Of a DNA stretch of 17,378 nt, positions 7,581-15,176 are shown piece by piece. A program made the position numbers and the translations under genes. The notes beneath the pieces were generated by a model. That model did not search any database, was not told the DNA's origin, and saw nothing but the letters and a program-made list of their open reading frames with translations. Origin of the DNA: Clostridiales bacterium (GTDB lineage: Bacteria; Bacillota; Clostridia; Clostridiales; Caloramatoraceae). The DNA is taken from positions 1 through 17,378 of the forward strand of contig JAOAFH010000088.1 in the NCBI GenBank assembly GCA_026416355.1, given 5' to 3'. The stretch's first letter is position 1. The number at the start of each line of letters is the position of its first letter.

Positions 7581-9382
7581 TATTCCACCTTCAATACAGC
7601 CATAAATGCTTCTTGTGGCACTTCTACAGTACCTATTTGCTTCATTCTCTTTTTTCCTTCTTTTTGTTTTTCAAGAAGTTTCTTTTTACGTGAAATATCC
7701 CCACCATAACATTTTGCAAGAACGTCTTTTCTTAAAGCCTTAACTGTTTCTCTAGCTATAACTTTTGAACCTATGGCAGCTTGTATTGGAATTTCAAATA
7801 ATTGTCTAGGAATTATCTCTTTTAGTTTTTCAGCTATAGCTCTACCCCTTTGATATGCTTTTTCCTTTGGCACAATTTGAGATAAAGCATCTACCACATC
7901 ACCATTAAGCAATATATCTAATTTTACAAGTTCTGATCTCTTGTAACCAGCTAATTCATAATCTAATGATGCATAACCCTTAGTCCTTGATTTTAATGAA
8001 TCAAAGAAATCAAAAATTATTTCATTTAGTGGGATTTCATAATGTAACATAACTCTTGTAGTTTCTAAATATTCCATATTCTTAAATGTTCCTCTTTTTT
8101 CTTGGCAAAGCTCCATAACCGCACCTACATAATCTGAAGGACAGATAATAGATGCATTAACTATTGGTTCTTCCATATAGCTTATTTCACTTGGACTTGG
8201 CATATTTGTTGGGTTAGTTAATTCTATAACTTCTCCATCTGTCTTTGTTATTTTATATATAACACTTGGAGCAGTTGTAACAATATTAATATTATACTCT
8301 CTCTCTATTCTTTCCTGTATGATTTCCATATGAAGTAATCCTAAGAAACCACATCTAAAACCAAAACCTAAAGCAATTGATGTTTCTGGTTCAAATGTTA
8401 AAGCTGCATCATTTAGTTGCAACTTTTCTAATGCTTCTTTTAAATCATTATAATCTGAGCTATCTGCTGGATAAATACCACTATACACCATTGGTATTGC
8501 TGGTCTGTATCCTGGTAATGGTTCTTTTGCTGGTCTTAAGGCTTCTGTTATTGTATCTCCAACTCTTGCATCTCTTACATTTTTAATACTTGCTGTAACA
8601 TATCCAACATCACCAGCTTTTAATTCATCTACTTCCATAAAGCTTGGTCTAAAGATTCCTACTTCTGTTACTTCATATTCCTTTTGAGACATCATAAGTT
8701 TTATACGAGTTCCTTTTTTTATTGTACCTTCTTTTACTCTTATATATGATACAACACCTTTATATGAATCATAATAACTATCAAATATTAATGCTCTAAG
8801 AGGAGCTTCTTCATCACCATCAGGACATGGTATTTTTTCAACAACTGCTTTTAATACGTCATCAATACCTAAACCTACTTTGGCTGAAATTAAAGGTGCA
8901 TCAGAACAATCTAATCCAATAACATCTTCAATTTCTTTTTTTATTTCTTCTGGTCTTGCACTTGGTAAATCTATTTTATTTATTACAGGAACAATCTCTA
9001 GATCATGTTCTAAAGCTAAATAACAGTTAGCAAGTGTTTGTGCCTGAATTCCTTGTGTAGCATCTACGACTAAAATTGCCCCTTCACATGCAGCTAAACT
9101 TCTTGATACTTCATAGTTAAAATCTACATGTCCAGGAGTATCAATTAAATTTAAAATATGTTCGCCATTTTCATCATTATAAACTAATCTAACTGCTTGA
9201 GCTTTTATTGTTATACCTCTTTCTTTTTCAAGATCCATTGTATCTAAAACTTGTTCTTCCATTTCCCTTTGTGTTAAAGTACCTGTTTTTTCAATTAATC
9301 TATCTGCTAAAGTTGATTTACCATGATCAATATGCGCTATAATACAAAAATTTCTTATTTTCTTTTGTCTGTCACTAGGCAT
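7580..9382 (-). CDS. lepA: LepA / elongation factor 4, ribosome-associated GTPase
   Basis: LepA (EF4) is a translational GTPase related to EF-G that acts on the ribosome; back-translocation and initiation or assembly roles have been proposed. The 600-residue product has full family length. GTPase motifs are AHIDHGKS (16-23), ERGITIK (54-60, switch I), DTPGH (81-85) and NKID (135-138). EF-G-like domains follow, including GFRCGFLGLLHMEI, and the LepA-specific C-terminal domain ends in KKKLLEKQKEGKKRMK and VPQEAFMAVLKVE. The ATG at 9382 has GGGAGG upstream (9391-9397). The gene is first in a unit with hemW, behind its own promoter and isolated from spoIIP by a strong terminator. Confidence 0.98.
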   Translation of the reverse strand: MPSDRQKKIRNFCIIAHIDHGKSTLADRLIEKTGTLTQREMEEQVLDTMDLEKERGITIKAQAVRLVYNDENGEHILNLIDTPGHVDFNYEVSRSLAACEGAILVVDATQGIQAQTLANCYLALEHDLEIVPVINKIDLPSARPEEIKKEIEDVIGLDCSDAPLISAKVGLGIDDVLKAVVEKIPCPDGDEEAPLRALIFDSYYDSYKGVVSYIRVKEGTIKKGTRIKLMMSQKEYEVTEVGIFRPSFMEVDELKAGDVGYVTASIKNVRDARVGDTITEALRPAKEPLPGYRPAIPMVYSGIYPADSSDYNDLKEALEKLQLNDAALTFEPETSIALGFGFRCGFLGLLHMEIIQERIEREYNINIVTTAPSVIYKITKTDGEVIELTNPTNMPSPSEISYMEEPIVNASIICPSDYVGAVMELCQEKRGTFKNMEYLETTRVMLHYEIPLNEIIFDFFDSLKSRTKGYASLDYELAGYKRSELVKLDILLNGDVVDALSQIVPKEKAYQRGRAIAEKLKEIIPRQLFEIPIQAAIGSKVIARETVKALRKDVLAKCYGGDISRKKKLLEKQKEGKKRMKQIGTVEVPQEAFMAVLKVE

Positions 9383-9427
9383 TTTTGTATCCTCCCTTTA
9401 TAAAAATTGCATAATAAGCCATAATTG

Positions 9428-9458
9428 ATTATAACACAATACTATTTAACTATGTCAA
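9428..9458 (-). promoter_or_regulatory. Sigma-A promoter of lepA-hemW
   Basis: On the minus strand TTGACA (9453-9458) is perfect and TATAAT (9428-9433) is perfect, with TGT before it (extended -10). The spacer is 19 bases, longer than the ideal 17, so the extended -10 may carry most of the activity. It sits between the spoIIP terminator and lepA, 45 bases before the start codon. Confidence 0.72.
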
Positions 9459-9473
9459 CATTGATTTGAAATA

Positions 9474-9504
9474 TTAAAAAGTAGTGGTCATAATACCACT
9501 ACTT
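9474..9504 (-). terminator. Rho-independent terminator of spoIIP
   Basis: AAGTAGTGGT (9479-9488) and ACCACTACTT (9495-9504) form a perfect 10-bp stem with a six-base loop. On the minus strand it is followed by a run of five T (9476-9480, partly shared with the stem base). The spoIIP stop codon TAG (9499-9501) lies inside the ascending arm, so a ribosome finishing spoIIP would sit on the terminator. Confidence 0.88.
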
Positions 9505-10578
9505 TAAAAACAATGCAATTGCTTTTGAAATTATTTTTCCGGTTCTAATTGCTTCATCTAAAGAATTTAAATTTGAACCTATTTCAAGTAATACCATCTT
9601 TGTCGAAAGATCTTGGTTGTATCTTGCATCTTTATATAAAACACCTCTAGACAATCCTGGATACATTTTATTTATATTTTCACTAATTTTTAAAGATATC
9701 TCTTCATTCTTTTTATAATTGCGGTTTTTCTTACCAATTACAAACATTGGTCGTGCATATTTTTCATTATTAATTTTAACAGTTGTCTTTGATACATCAG
9801 TTCCTGCATCTCTATGTAGATCTATTATAATTTTAATACTAGGATATTTTTTTAGATATGCTTGCACTGTCGGTCTTGATTTTTCATACCCTTTTTCTCT
9901 TGAAGGTAAATCATGTATTGTAATATCATGAATTGTAGCAATTCCATATTTGTTTTCCAATTCTTTCTTTATTTCTTCTCCTACCTTTGTTATGTTTTTG
10001 TTATAATCTGTTGTAAAATTTCCTTCTGGTGTTCTATTTGGATTATAACTTTCTGTCGTATGTGTATGAAAAATTAAAACAAGAGGCTTGGAAGAATCTA
10101 ACTTTTTAGGCTTTACATCGATTTCATTTGGCTTAACTTCATTTATAGTCTCTTGATTATTTTTATCATTTTCGTTTGTATTATTTTTATTTGAATCATT
10201 CTTATCATTTTCATTTGTTTGTTTATCATTATCAGCTATTAATATAGGAGCATCTTTGTTGCCTAATATGCTTGAAATATCAAGATATGCAATTAAAGGT
10301 ATTTGAGTTTCTATGTAACTTTTAGGATCTGAAAAGTCAACTCCTATTAAATATTTTAAAAAAATACTTGATAGTTCCTCTTTATTTTCATCTTCTATAT
10401 CCTTATCAATTGCCTCAATTGATGCATTAGATTTGCTAAGTATTTTAGTATAAAAATTTTTAGAGTATATATTTGATGCTTCAACAGATGGTTTTAATAC
10501 TTCGATAAAAACCCATATAATTATAGTTATATTAATTAATAAAATTGAAATCATGTTTAAAAATCTTTTTTTATCCAT
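9499..10578 (-). CDS. spoIIP: SpoIIP, sporulation peptidoglycan hydrolase (engulfment)
   Basis: SpoIIP is a membrane-anchored amidase and endopeptidase that works with SpoIID and SpoIIM to thin septal peptidoglycan and drive engulfment of the forespore. The 359-residue product has an N-terminal membrane anchor (about residues 8-28) and an extracytoplasmic stalk with an Asn/Asp/Lys-rich linker (about 116-147). The amidase_3-like catalytic domain has HTHTTESY (171-178), DLHRD (253-257), an MFVIGKKN strand and the late acidic residue in LLEIGSN (E332). His171, Glu176 and His255 fit the zinc-ligand pattern of the family. The ATG at 10578 has AAAGGGG eight bases upstream. The gene follows gpr by 60 bases. 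The linker contains an internal 13-residue duplication. Confidence 0.95.
   Translation of the reverse strand: MDKKRFLNMISILLINITIIIWVFIEVLKPSVEASNIYSKNFYTKILSKSNASIEAIDKDIEDENKEELSSIFLKYLIGVDFSDPKSYIETQIPLIAYLDISSILGNKDAPILIADNDKQTNENDKNDSNKNNTNENDKNNQETINEVKPNEIDVKPKKLDSSKPLVLIFHTHTTESYNPNRTPEGNFTTDYNKNITKVGEEIKKELENKYGIATIHDITIHDLPSREKGYEKSRPTVQAYLKKYPSIKIIIDLHRDAGTDVSKTTVKINNEKYARPMFVIGKKNRNYKKNEEISLKISENINKMYPGLSRGVLYKDARYNQDLSTKMVLLEIGSNLNSLDEAIRTGKIISKAIALFLK
10141..10218 (-). repeat. 39-base duplication within the spoIIP linker
   Basis: The linker contains TNENDKN twice, 13 residues apart (residues 121-127 and 134-140). The underlying DNA repeats a 17-base core with one mismatch (10163-10179 and 10202-10218). 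This suggests a recent in-frame duplication of about 39 bases in a disordered, Asn-rich spacer. It leaves the catalytic domain untouched. Confidence 0.65.
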
Positions 10579-10638
10579 CCCCTCATCCCCTTTTGTAAAT
10601 AACCTATAACAAATTATATTTAAACATATTAAAAATTA

Positions 10639-11616
10639 TTACTGTAAGTATTTATTAAGGTCATTTTTATCGAGTGATGGATGTAAAGCTAAGTTTATAG
10701 AATTTGCAATTACTTTTGCCATGTCCTCAATTAACCCATCTATTTCCTTTGGAGTAACCATTAAATCGCTTATATATGGATTTAGAATCTCTTTTATCAT
10801 TATATATTTTTCATTTTTATCAACTTTTTTTATTATTTCATAAAACTCCTTATTGTCTTTACTTTGTTTAATTAATTCATCTATAATCATGTCAATTGTA
10901 TCATTTGCCATTGTGGCAGCATCAACAACTGTTGGCACACCTATTGCAATTACTGGAACACCTAAACTTTCTTTATTTAAAGCCATTCGTTTATTACCAA
11001 CTCCAGAACCTGGTCCTATACCGGTATTACCAATTTGAATTGTAGTTGCAACTCTCTCCATTTTTCTTGATGCTAAAGCATCAATTGCTATAACATAATC
11101 TGGTTTAATTTTTTCAATTACACCTTGTATTATTTCTGCTGTTTCAATACCTGTTAGTCCTAATACACCTGGTGCCAAAGCACAAACCGGATTTATTCCT
11201 TCATCAATATGTTCTGGCATTAATTGTTTTAAGTGTCTTGTTACTAAAAGTTTTGATACAACCCTTGGACCAAGTGCATCTGGTGTTACATTCCAATTTC
11301 CTAATCCTGCAACAAGTACTGTCTGCCCATCCTTTATGTTTATCATTTGTTCTAGCTCTTTTGCTAAAACTTCACTTAGCTTATCATGCGCTTCAGCATC
11401 ATAATGTTTTATACCTGGAACTTCAATTGTGATATATTGTCCAATTTCTTTACCCATAATTTTAGATCCAATTTCATCAACTATCTCAACAGTTGTTACA
11501 CTAACGTCCTCATAAGGTTTTTTAACATCAACTTTGACACCTGGAACTTCTCTATTACTATTTTTTTTGTATAATTCTCGAGCCTCAACAGCTAAATCAG
11601 TTCTAATACTAAACAT
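10639..11616 (-). CDS. gpr: GPR, germination protease degrading small acid-soluble spore proteins
   Basis: GPR is made in the forespore as a zymogen, autoprocesses, and cleaves DNA-protecting small acid-soluble proteins at germination (aspartic-type family A25). The 325-residue product begins MFSIRTDLAVEAREL. By comparison with Bacillus GPR, where processing occurs at RTD/LAVE, the pro-sequence here would be only seven residues (MFSIRTD) instead of about 15, so the zymogen is short. GLGNWNVTPDALGPRV contains D113 and IDALASR contains D179, which align at a constant offset with the two catalytic aspartates reported in Bacillus GPR. The ATG at 11616 has GGAGGTG just upstream (11622-11628). The gene is divergent from rpsT and followed by spoIIP; a sigma-G-like promoter is visible upstream. 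Confidence 0.96.
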   Translation of the reverse strand: MFSIRTDLAVEARELYKKNSNREVPGVKVDVKKPYEDVSVTTVEIVDEIGSKIMGKEIGQYITIEVPGIKHYDAEAHDKLSEVLAKELEQMINIKDGQTVLVAGLGNWNVTPDALGPRVVSKLLVTRHLKQLMPEHIDEGINPVCALAPGVLGLTGIETAEIIQGVIEKIKPDYVIAIDALASRKMERVATTIQIGNTGIGPGSGVGNKRMALNKESLGVPVIAIGVPTVVDAATMANDTIDMIIDELIKQSKDNKEFYEIIKKVDKNEKYIMIKEILNPYISDLMVTPKEIDGLIEDMAKVIANSINLALHPSLDKNDLNKYLQ

Positions 11617-11636
11617 TTAAACACCTCCTATAAATA

Positions 11637-11666
11637 TAGTATTTACATAGATTGTTTTTTTATTTT
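11637..11666 (-). promoter_or_regulatory. Candidate forespore (sigma-G/sigma-F type) promoter for gpr
   Basis: On the minus strand AAAATA (11661-11666), 17 bases, then AATACTA (11637-11643) resembles the sigma-G consensus (TGAATA, then CATACTA). The -10 match is 6 of 7 and the -35 match 4 of 6. gpr is a sigma-G/F gene in Bacillus, which supports the reading. The predicted leader would be very short, about 14 bases, and an AT-rich background makes chance matches common. Confidence 0.4.
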
Positions 11667-11675
11667 TAATTTAAC

Positions 11676-11704
11676 TTGATTTATATCTAAACTAGTGTTA
11701 TAAT
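11676..11704 (+). promoter_or_regulatory. Sigma-A promoter of rpsT
   Basis: TTGATT (11676-11681), a 17-base spacer and TATAAT (11699-11704), with TGT before the -10 (extended -10), form a strong vegetative promoter. The predicted start near 11711 gives a leader of about 83 bases. Its -35 is nine bases from the candidate gpr -35 on the other strand, so the two units start back to back. Confidence 0.82.
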
Positions 11705-11710
11705 TCTATT

Positions 11711-11793
11711 GTTACATTAAAAACTGGTTCGCCGTGTCCCCGAACTGCTGTAATGTCCCGCTTTAAATTAAATAAAATCTGGAGGGATATTAA
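11711..11793 (+). promoter_or_regulatory. Structured rpsT leader, candidate autoregulatory switch
   Basis: The leader is GC-richer than its surroundings. In one fold, ACATTA (11714-11719) pairs with TAATGT (11751-11756) and GTTCG (11727-11731) pairs with CGAAC (11741-11745) around loop CCGTGTCCC. In a competing fold, ATGTCCC (11753-11759) pairs with GGGATAT (11784-11790; 7 pairs, one G-U), which covers the ribosome binding site GGAGGGAT (11781-11788). The two folds share 11753-11756 and so exclude each other. TGTCCC also occurs in the hairpin loop (11735-11740) and could pair with the same site. Autoregulation by S20 is known in Escherichia coli; its extension here is inference. Confidence 0.5.
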
Positions 11794-12060
11794 ATGGCAA
11801 ATATTAAATCAGCTTTAAAAAGAATTAAAGTTGCAGAAAGAAGAACTCTAAGAAACAAGATGGTAAAGTCAGCTGTTAAAACTGCTTTAAAGAAATTTGA
11901 TTTAGCAGTTTCAGCTGGAAATCTTGATGAAGCAAAGGTTTTATATGCTAAGGCTGTAAAGGCTCTTGATCAAGCAGCTGCAAAAGGTGTAATACATAAG
12001 AATGCTGCTGCCAGAAAGAAGTCAAGATTAGCAGTTAAGTTAAATAAGGCCCTTGCATAA
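11794..12060 (+). CDS. rpsT: Ribosomal protein S20
   Basis: S20 is a small basic protein of the 30S subunit that binds 16S rRNA early in assembly. The 88-residue product is the full family length and is rich in Lys and Ala, with predicted long helices. Family features are MANIKSALKRIKVAERRTLRN at the N-terminus, then KSAVKTALKKF, and AAAKGVIHKNAAARKKSRL at the C-terminus. The ATG at 11794 follows GGAGGGAT by five bases. It is the only plus-strand gene here. Promoter, leader and a bidirectional terminator make it a single-gene unit inserted between holA and gpr, a placement shared with Bacillus and Clostridium. Confidence 0.98.
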   Translation: MANIKSALKRIKVAERRTLRNKMVKSAVKTALKKFDLAVSAGNLDEAKVLYAKAVKALDQAAAKGVIHKNAAARKKSRLAVKLNKALA

Positions 12061-12088
12061 TAAAAACACCCTTATGGGTGTTTTTATT
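12059..12088. terminator. Bidirectional terminator between rpsT and holA
   Basis: AATAAAAACACCC (12059-12071) and GGGTGTTTTTATT (12076-12088) are perfect 13-bp inverted repeats around TTAT. The A and T runs provide a T tract on either strand, so one hairpin serves both converging genes. It overlaps the last bases of rpsT on one side and the holA stop codon (12087-12089) on the other. Confidence 0.93.
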
Positions 12089-13082
12089 ATGCACATAATT
12101 CAATTATTAAATTTTCAATTGCAATACTTGAAGGAATTTCTCCTAGTTTTATACTAACATCACAATTAAAACACTTTTTTAATCCATATTCAATCTCTTC
12201 AATAGAAATTACTTTAACTACTCTTATATAATTTTTTAGAGCAAAATCTCTTAAATTATATTTTTTCACAACATCATCATATGGCATGTTTGCTTCAATA
12301 TAAGATTTCAATAAATATAGGATTTTATAATTTCTAAATATCATAGCTAATATTTTTAATTCATCTTCACCTTGAAAAATCATATTTTTATAAATTAATA
12401 TTGCATTGTCTATGTCTTTTTTCAAAATCAAATCATTCATTTTAAATACATTACTCTCAATGCTTTTGTGTATGATATTTTCTATATCATCTTTTTCTAT
12501 ATTATCTTTGTTTCCTAAATAACTTATTAATTTTTCAAGTTCAAAATCAATATTCTCTGAACTACTACCTATTTCTGAAATTAGATATGTTAAATTTGCC
12601 TTAGTTATATTTTTATTTCTCTCTTTTAAATAATTATAAACATAGTTTTGAAAATCAGTTCCCTTTAACTTTTTGTACTCTGCAATTAACCCAGTAGCTC
12701 TTATAGTGCGAATAAAATTATTATTTTTTTCTATTTCTTGGTTTGTGGTTAATAGTAATATAGTATATGATGGAATATTATTTATATATTTTGTTAAGTT
12801 GTTAATAAGTGTTGTGTTGTTAAAAGCCAAATGAAAATTTTTAATATGCACTATTTTAAGATTACTAATAAATGGAGAAGTTTCACAGGCATTATATATT
12901 GTATCAAAGTCTAAGTTATCTCCATCAAATATATTAATGTTCATTTCTTTAAACTCATTTACTTGATTATAAATCTCTTCTATACTTAAATTAATTAATG
13001 AGTATTCTTGCCCTGATATTAATATTGGGCTTTTTATATTCTTTACATGTTTTTTAAAGTCTATTAAATTGTTTACCTCCAT
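12087..13082 (-). CDS. holA: HolA, DNA polymerase III delta subunit (clamp loader)
   Basis: The delta subunit is part of the clamp loader; in the family it contacts the sliding clamp and opens it. The product (331 residues from the chosen start) shows the family's N-terminal AAA+-like domain: PILISGQEYSLINLSIEEI at the position of a degenerate P-loop, FDGDNLDFDTIYNACETSPF, and KIVHIKNFHL. A helical C-terminal collar domain follows (about 205-331). There is no true Walker A motif, as expected for delta. Two starts are possible. The ATG at 13088 overlaps the comEC stop as ATGA but has no space for a ribosome binding site. The ATG at 13082 lies six bases after AAAGGGAG and is preferred. The position between comEC and rpsT is conserved in Firmicutes (yqeN in Bacillus subtilis). 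Confidence 0.92.
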   Translation of the reverse strand: MEVNNLIDFKKHVKNIKSPILISGQEYSLINLSIEEIYNQVNEFKEMNINIFDGDNLDFDTIYNACETSPFISNLKIVHIKNFHLAFNNTTLINNLTKYINNIPSYTILLLTTNQEIEKNNNFIRTIRATGLIAEYKKLKGTDFQNYVYNYLKERNKNITKANLTYLISEIGSSSENIDFELEKLISYLGNKDNIEKDDIENIIHKSIESNVFKMNDLILKKDIDNAILIYKNMIFQGEDELKILAMIFRNYKILYLLKSYIEANMPYDDVVKKYNLRDFALKNYIRVVKVISIEEIEYGLKKCFNCDVSIKLGEIPSSIAIENLIIELCA

Positions 13083-13084
13083 GT

Positions 13085-15175
13085 TCATCTCCCTTTAATA
13101 CATTTTAAATATAACTTTTTCCCATCAGTTAGTATTTGTATACTGCCATCTCTGTCAGTTCTATAATATTTTATATCATTTGTTTCTAATAAATCAATCA
13201 CTTCTGGTGAAGGATGATTAAAATTATTTTTCCCAACAGTGAAAATAGCTAATTGCATACTGATATTATTTAAAATATTTTCATCAAATGAAAATCTAGA
13301 ACCGTGATGTGGCATTTTTACAACTTCAAAGTCGCCTTTAATCCTATTCATCATTTCTAAACTTGCATCGGCTGTTAATAAGAAATCAAATTCATAATAC
13401 TTTCCTTTAATAACTAAACATCTTTCATTATCATCTAAAGAACCCTTTGTTTCATTAACTAAAAACTCTAATTTTAGTCCATCAATCTCTAGTTCATCTC
13501 CATTTTTTATAGATTTGTAAATTGTATTTTCTGGTTCATATGCACATTTATTATAAATCTTAAAATTATTAATTAGATAGTCAGCTCCCCCTGCATGGTC
13601 ATTATGAAAGTGTGTGATAATCATCAAGTCAATTTTATTATATCCTTGTTTTTTTATAAATGGGATAACCCTTTGTTTTGCTGCATTATATTCTTTTATA
13701 TTTGCTCCTGTATCTATTAAAATTGTTTTACCATGTTTTGTAGTAATAAATATACTGTCACCTTGCCCAACATCAACAAAACTAATAGTAAGTTTATTAT
13801 TTGGTATTACATTTAAACTAATTATTATTAATATTATTGTTAGCATAACTATTTTTTTATTTTTAAGCTTTATTTTATCTATTAATATAAATAATAATAA
13901 ATAATATAATAAAATGAATATTAGATTTACTTGACCTATTGTTATTTTATAATTAAATTTAGCTGCTATTCTAACTATATCAAGAAAAAATCTGCCTAAG
14001 AACAATATTGGTTTAAAAACAAATGTATATGGTAGAGCCATTGAAAACATAACTGAAATAAGAGAAATTATTGTCAATATTCCAACCAAGGGACTTATTA
14101 TTGCATTTAATATTATTGAATATATAGTAAAATCTCCATTTATATATAAAGTTATAGGTAAAGTCGTTAATAATGTAGAAATAGAAACTGATAATCTTTC
14201 ATCAATATATTTACTTATAAATGGATTAACCGAATATATTCCTATTACAGAAGCAACAGATAATATAAAACTTAAATTAAATATTATATAACTATTTAAA
14301 GCAGTCATAACAAACATTGACAGTATTAATAAATTAATTGAGTCTGTATGTTTTTTCAATATTCTTCCTATTAAAATAAATACAATCATTATATAGGCTC
14401 TAAAAGCAGATATAGAAAAGCCAGTTAGAATAAGATAAAAAGTTGTAAAAAGAATTGTAGCAATTATTCTATAGAAATAGTTAAAAGAAAATACTATCAT
14501 TGTAAAGAATGTTACAATACCTAAATGGGCACCTGATACCACAACTATATGTTTCAAATTTAAATCAATAAAATTATTTTTTAATTCTTCTTCTAATGAA
14601 TCTATATCACCAGAAATTAAGCCATTAATAAATGGTGCTGAATATTTATCTATACTATACATTTTTCTTTTTATGCAATCACTTAACTTATATATTGAAA
14701 CTATCAAATTTTTACTTTGTCCTAACTTTATTACCTCATTTGAATTAATTAAAAAGTTTATATCTCTTGAATATAATAGATGATCCCCTTCTTCAATTCT
14801 GCCTCTGACTTTTAATATTTCACCAACTGTTATATCTTGAGTTGTTTTAAATATAATTTTTGCACTATATCTTTCTTTATTGTTTTTAATATAACACACC
14901 TTTTTATCAAGAGATAATTTTGTAACAATGCCCGAATATTCATCTAATTTTCTTATATAATTCTTTGTTTTTTCATACCTATTAACAGTGAACATAGAAA
15001 CAGATAAACCTAAAGCAAAAAATATTAAAAAGATAATGTAACTATCTTTGAAATATACTATGTATATTAAAAATAGTGCAACTATTGTTGCACCTATATA
15101 TACATTAAATTTGAATAATGTAAAAATAATTACTAAAAAGTAAGGTAAAATCGCTTTAAATAACACCCTTCTCAT
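13085..15175 (-). CDS. comEC: ComEC/Rec2 family DNA-uptake channel protein
   Basis: ComEC forms the membrane pore for single-stranded DNA during transformation. The 696-residue product has an N-terminal hydrophobic segment, an extracytoplasmic OB-like region (about 76-155), the Competence domain with many membrane spans (about 205-460, including VVSGAHLGI at 212-220 and TGFSISAFRAYIMI at 251-264) and a C-terminal metallo-beta-lactamase domain. That domain has VDVGQGDSIFI (467-477), the metal-binding HFHNDH (522-527), a LTADAS segment at the usual LTGD position and PHHGS. The ATG at 15175 is one base after the upstream stop (TGATATG). No clear ribosome binding site precedes it, so translation probably depends on coupling. 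The 3' end overlaps or abuts holA. Whether the organism is naturally competent cannot be judged from one gene. Confidence 0.95.
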   Translation of the reverse strand: MRRVLFKAILPYFLVIIFTLFKFNVYIGATIVALFLIYIVYFKDSYIIFLIFFALGLSVSMFTVNRYEKTKNYIRKLDEYSGIVTKLSLDKKVCYIKNNKERYSAKIIFKTTQDITVGEILKVRGRIEEGDHLLYSRDINFLINSNEVIKLGQSKNLIVSIYKLSDCIKRKMYSIDKYSAPFINGLISGDIDSLEEELKNNFIDLNLKHIVVVSGAHLGIVTFFTMIVFSFNYFYRIIATILFTTFYLILTGFSISAFRAYIMIVFILIGRILKKHTDSINLLILSMFVMTALNSYIIFNLSFILSVASVIGIYSVNPFISKYIDERLSVSISTLLTTLPITLYINGDFTIYSIILNAIISPLVGILTIISLISVMFSMALPYTFVFKPILFLGRFFLDIVRIAAKFNYKITIGQVNLIFILLYYLLLFILIDKIKLKNKKIVMLTIILIIISLNVIPNNKLTISFVDVGQGDSIFITTKHGKTILIDTGANIKEYNAAKQRVIPFIKKQGYNKIDLMIITHFHNDHAGGADYLINNFKIYNKCAYEPENTIYKSIKNGDELEIDGLKLEFLVNETKGSLDDNERCLVIKGKYYEFDFLLTADASLEMMNRIKGDFEVVKMPHHGSRFSFDENILNNISMQLAIFTVGKNNFNHPSPEVIDLLETNDIKYYRTDRDGSIQILTDGKKLYLKCIKGR

Positions 15176-15176
15176 A

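Noticed and set aside
8377..8586. Leu-rich plus-strand frame opposite lepA
   Set aside because: It is almost all Leu/His/Val, typical of reverse-complement reading of a coding gene, with no start signals.
10141..10218. Repeated TTATCATTTTC motif as a CRISPR or regulatory repeat
   Set aside because: It has only two copies, in frame, and encodes a repeated TNENDKN in the SpoIIP linker; it is explained as a coding duplication.
10853..11574. Plus-strand frames opposite gpr
   Set aside because: They overlap each other in different frames and mirror the gpr codons; none shows domain features.
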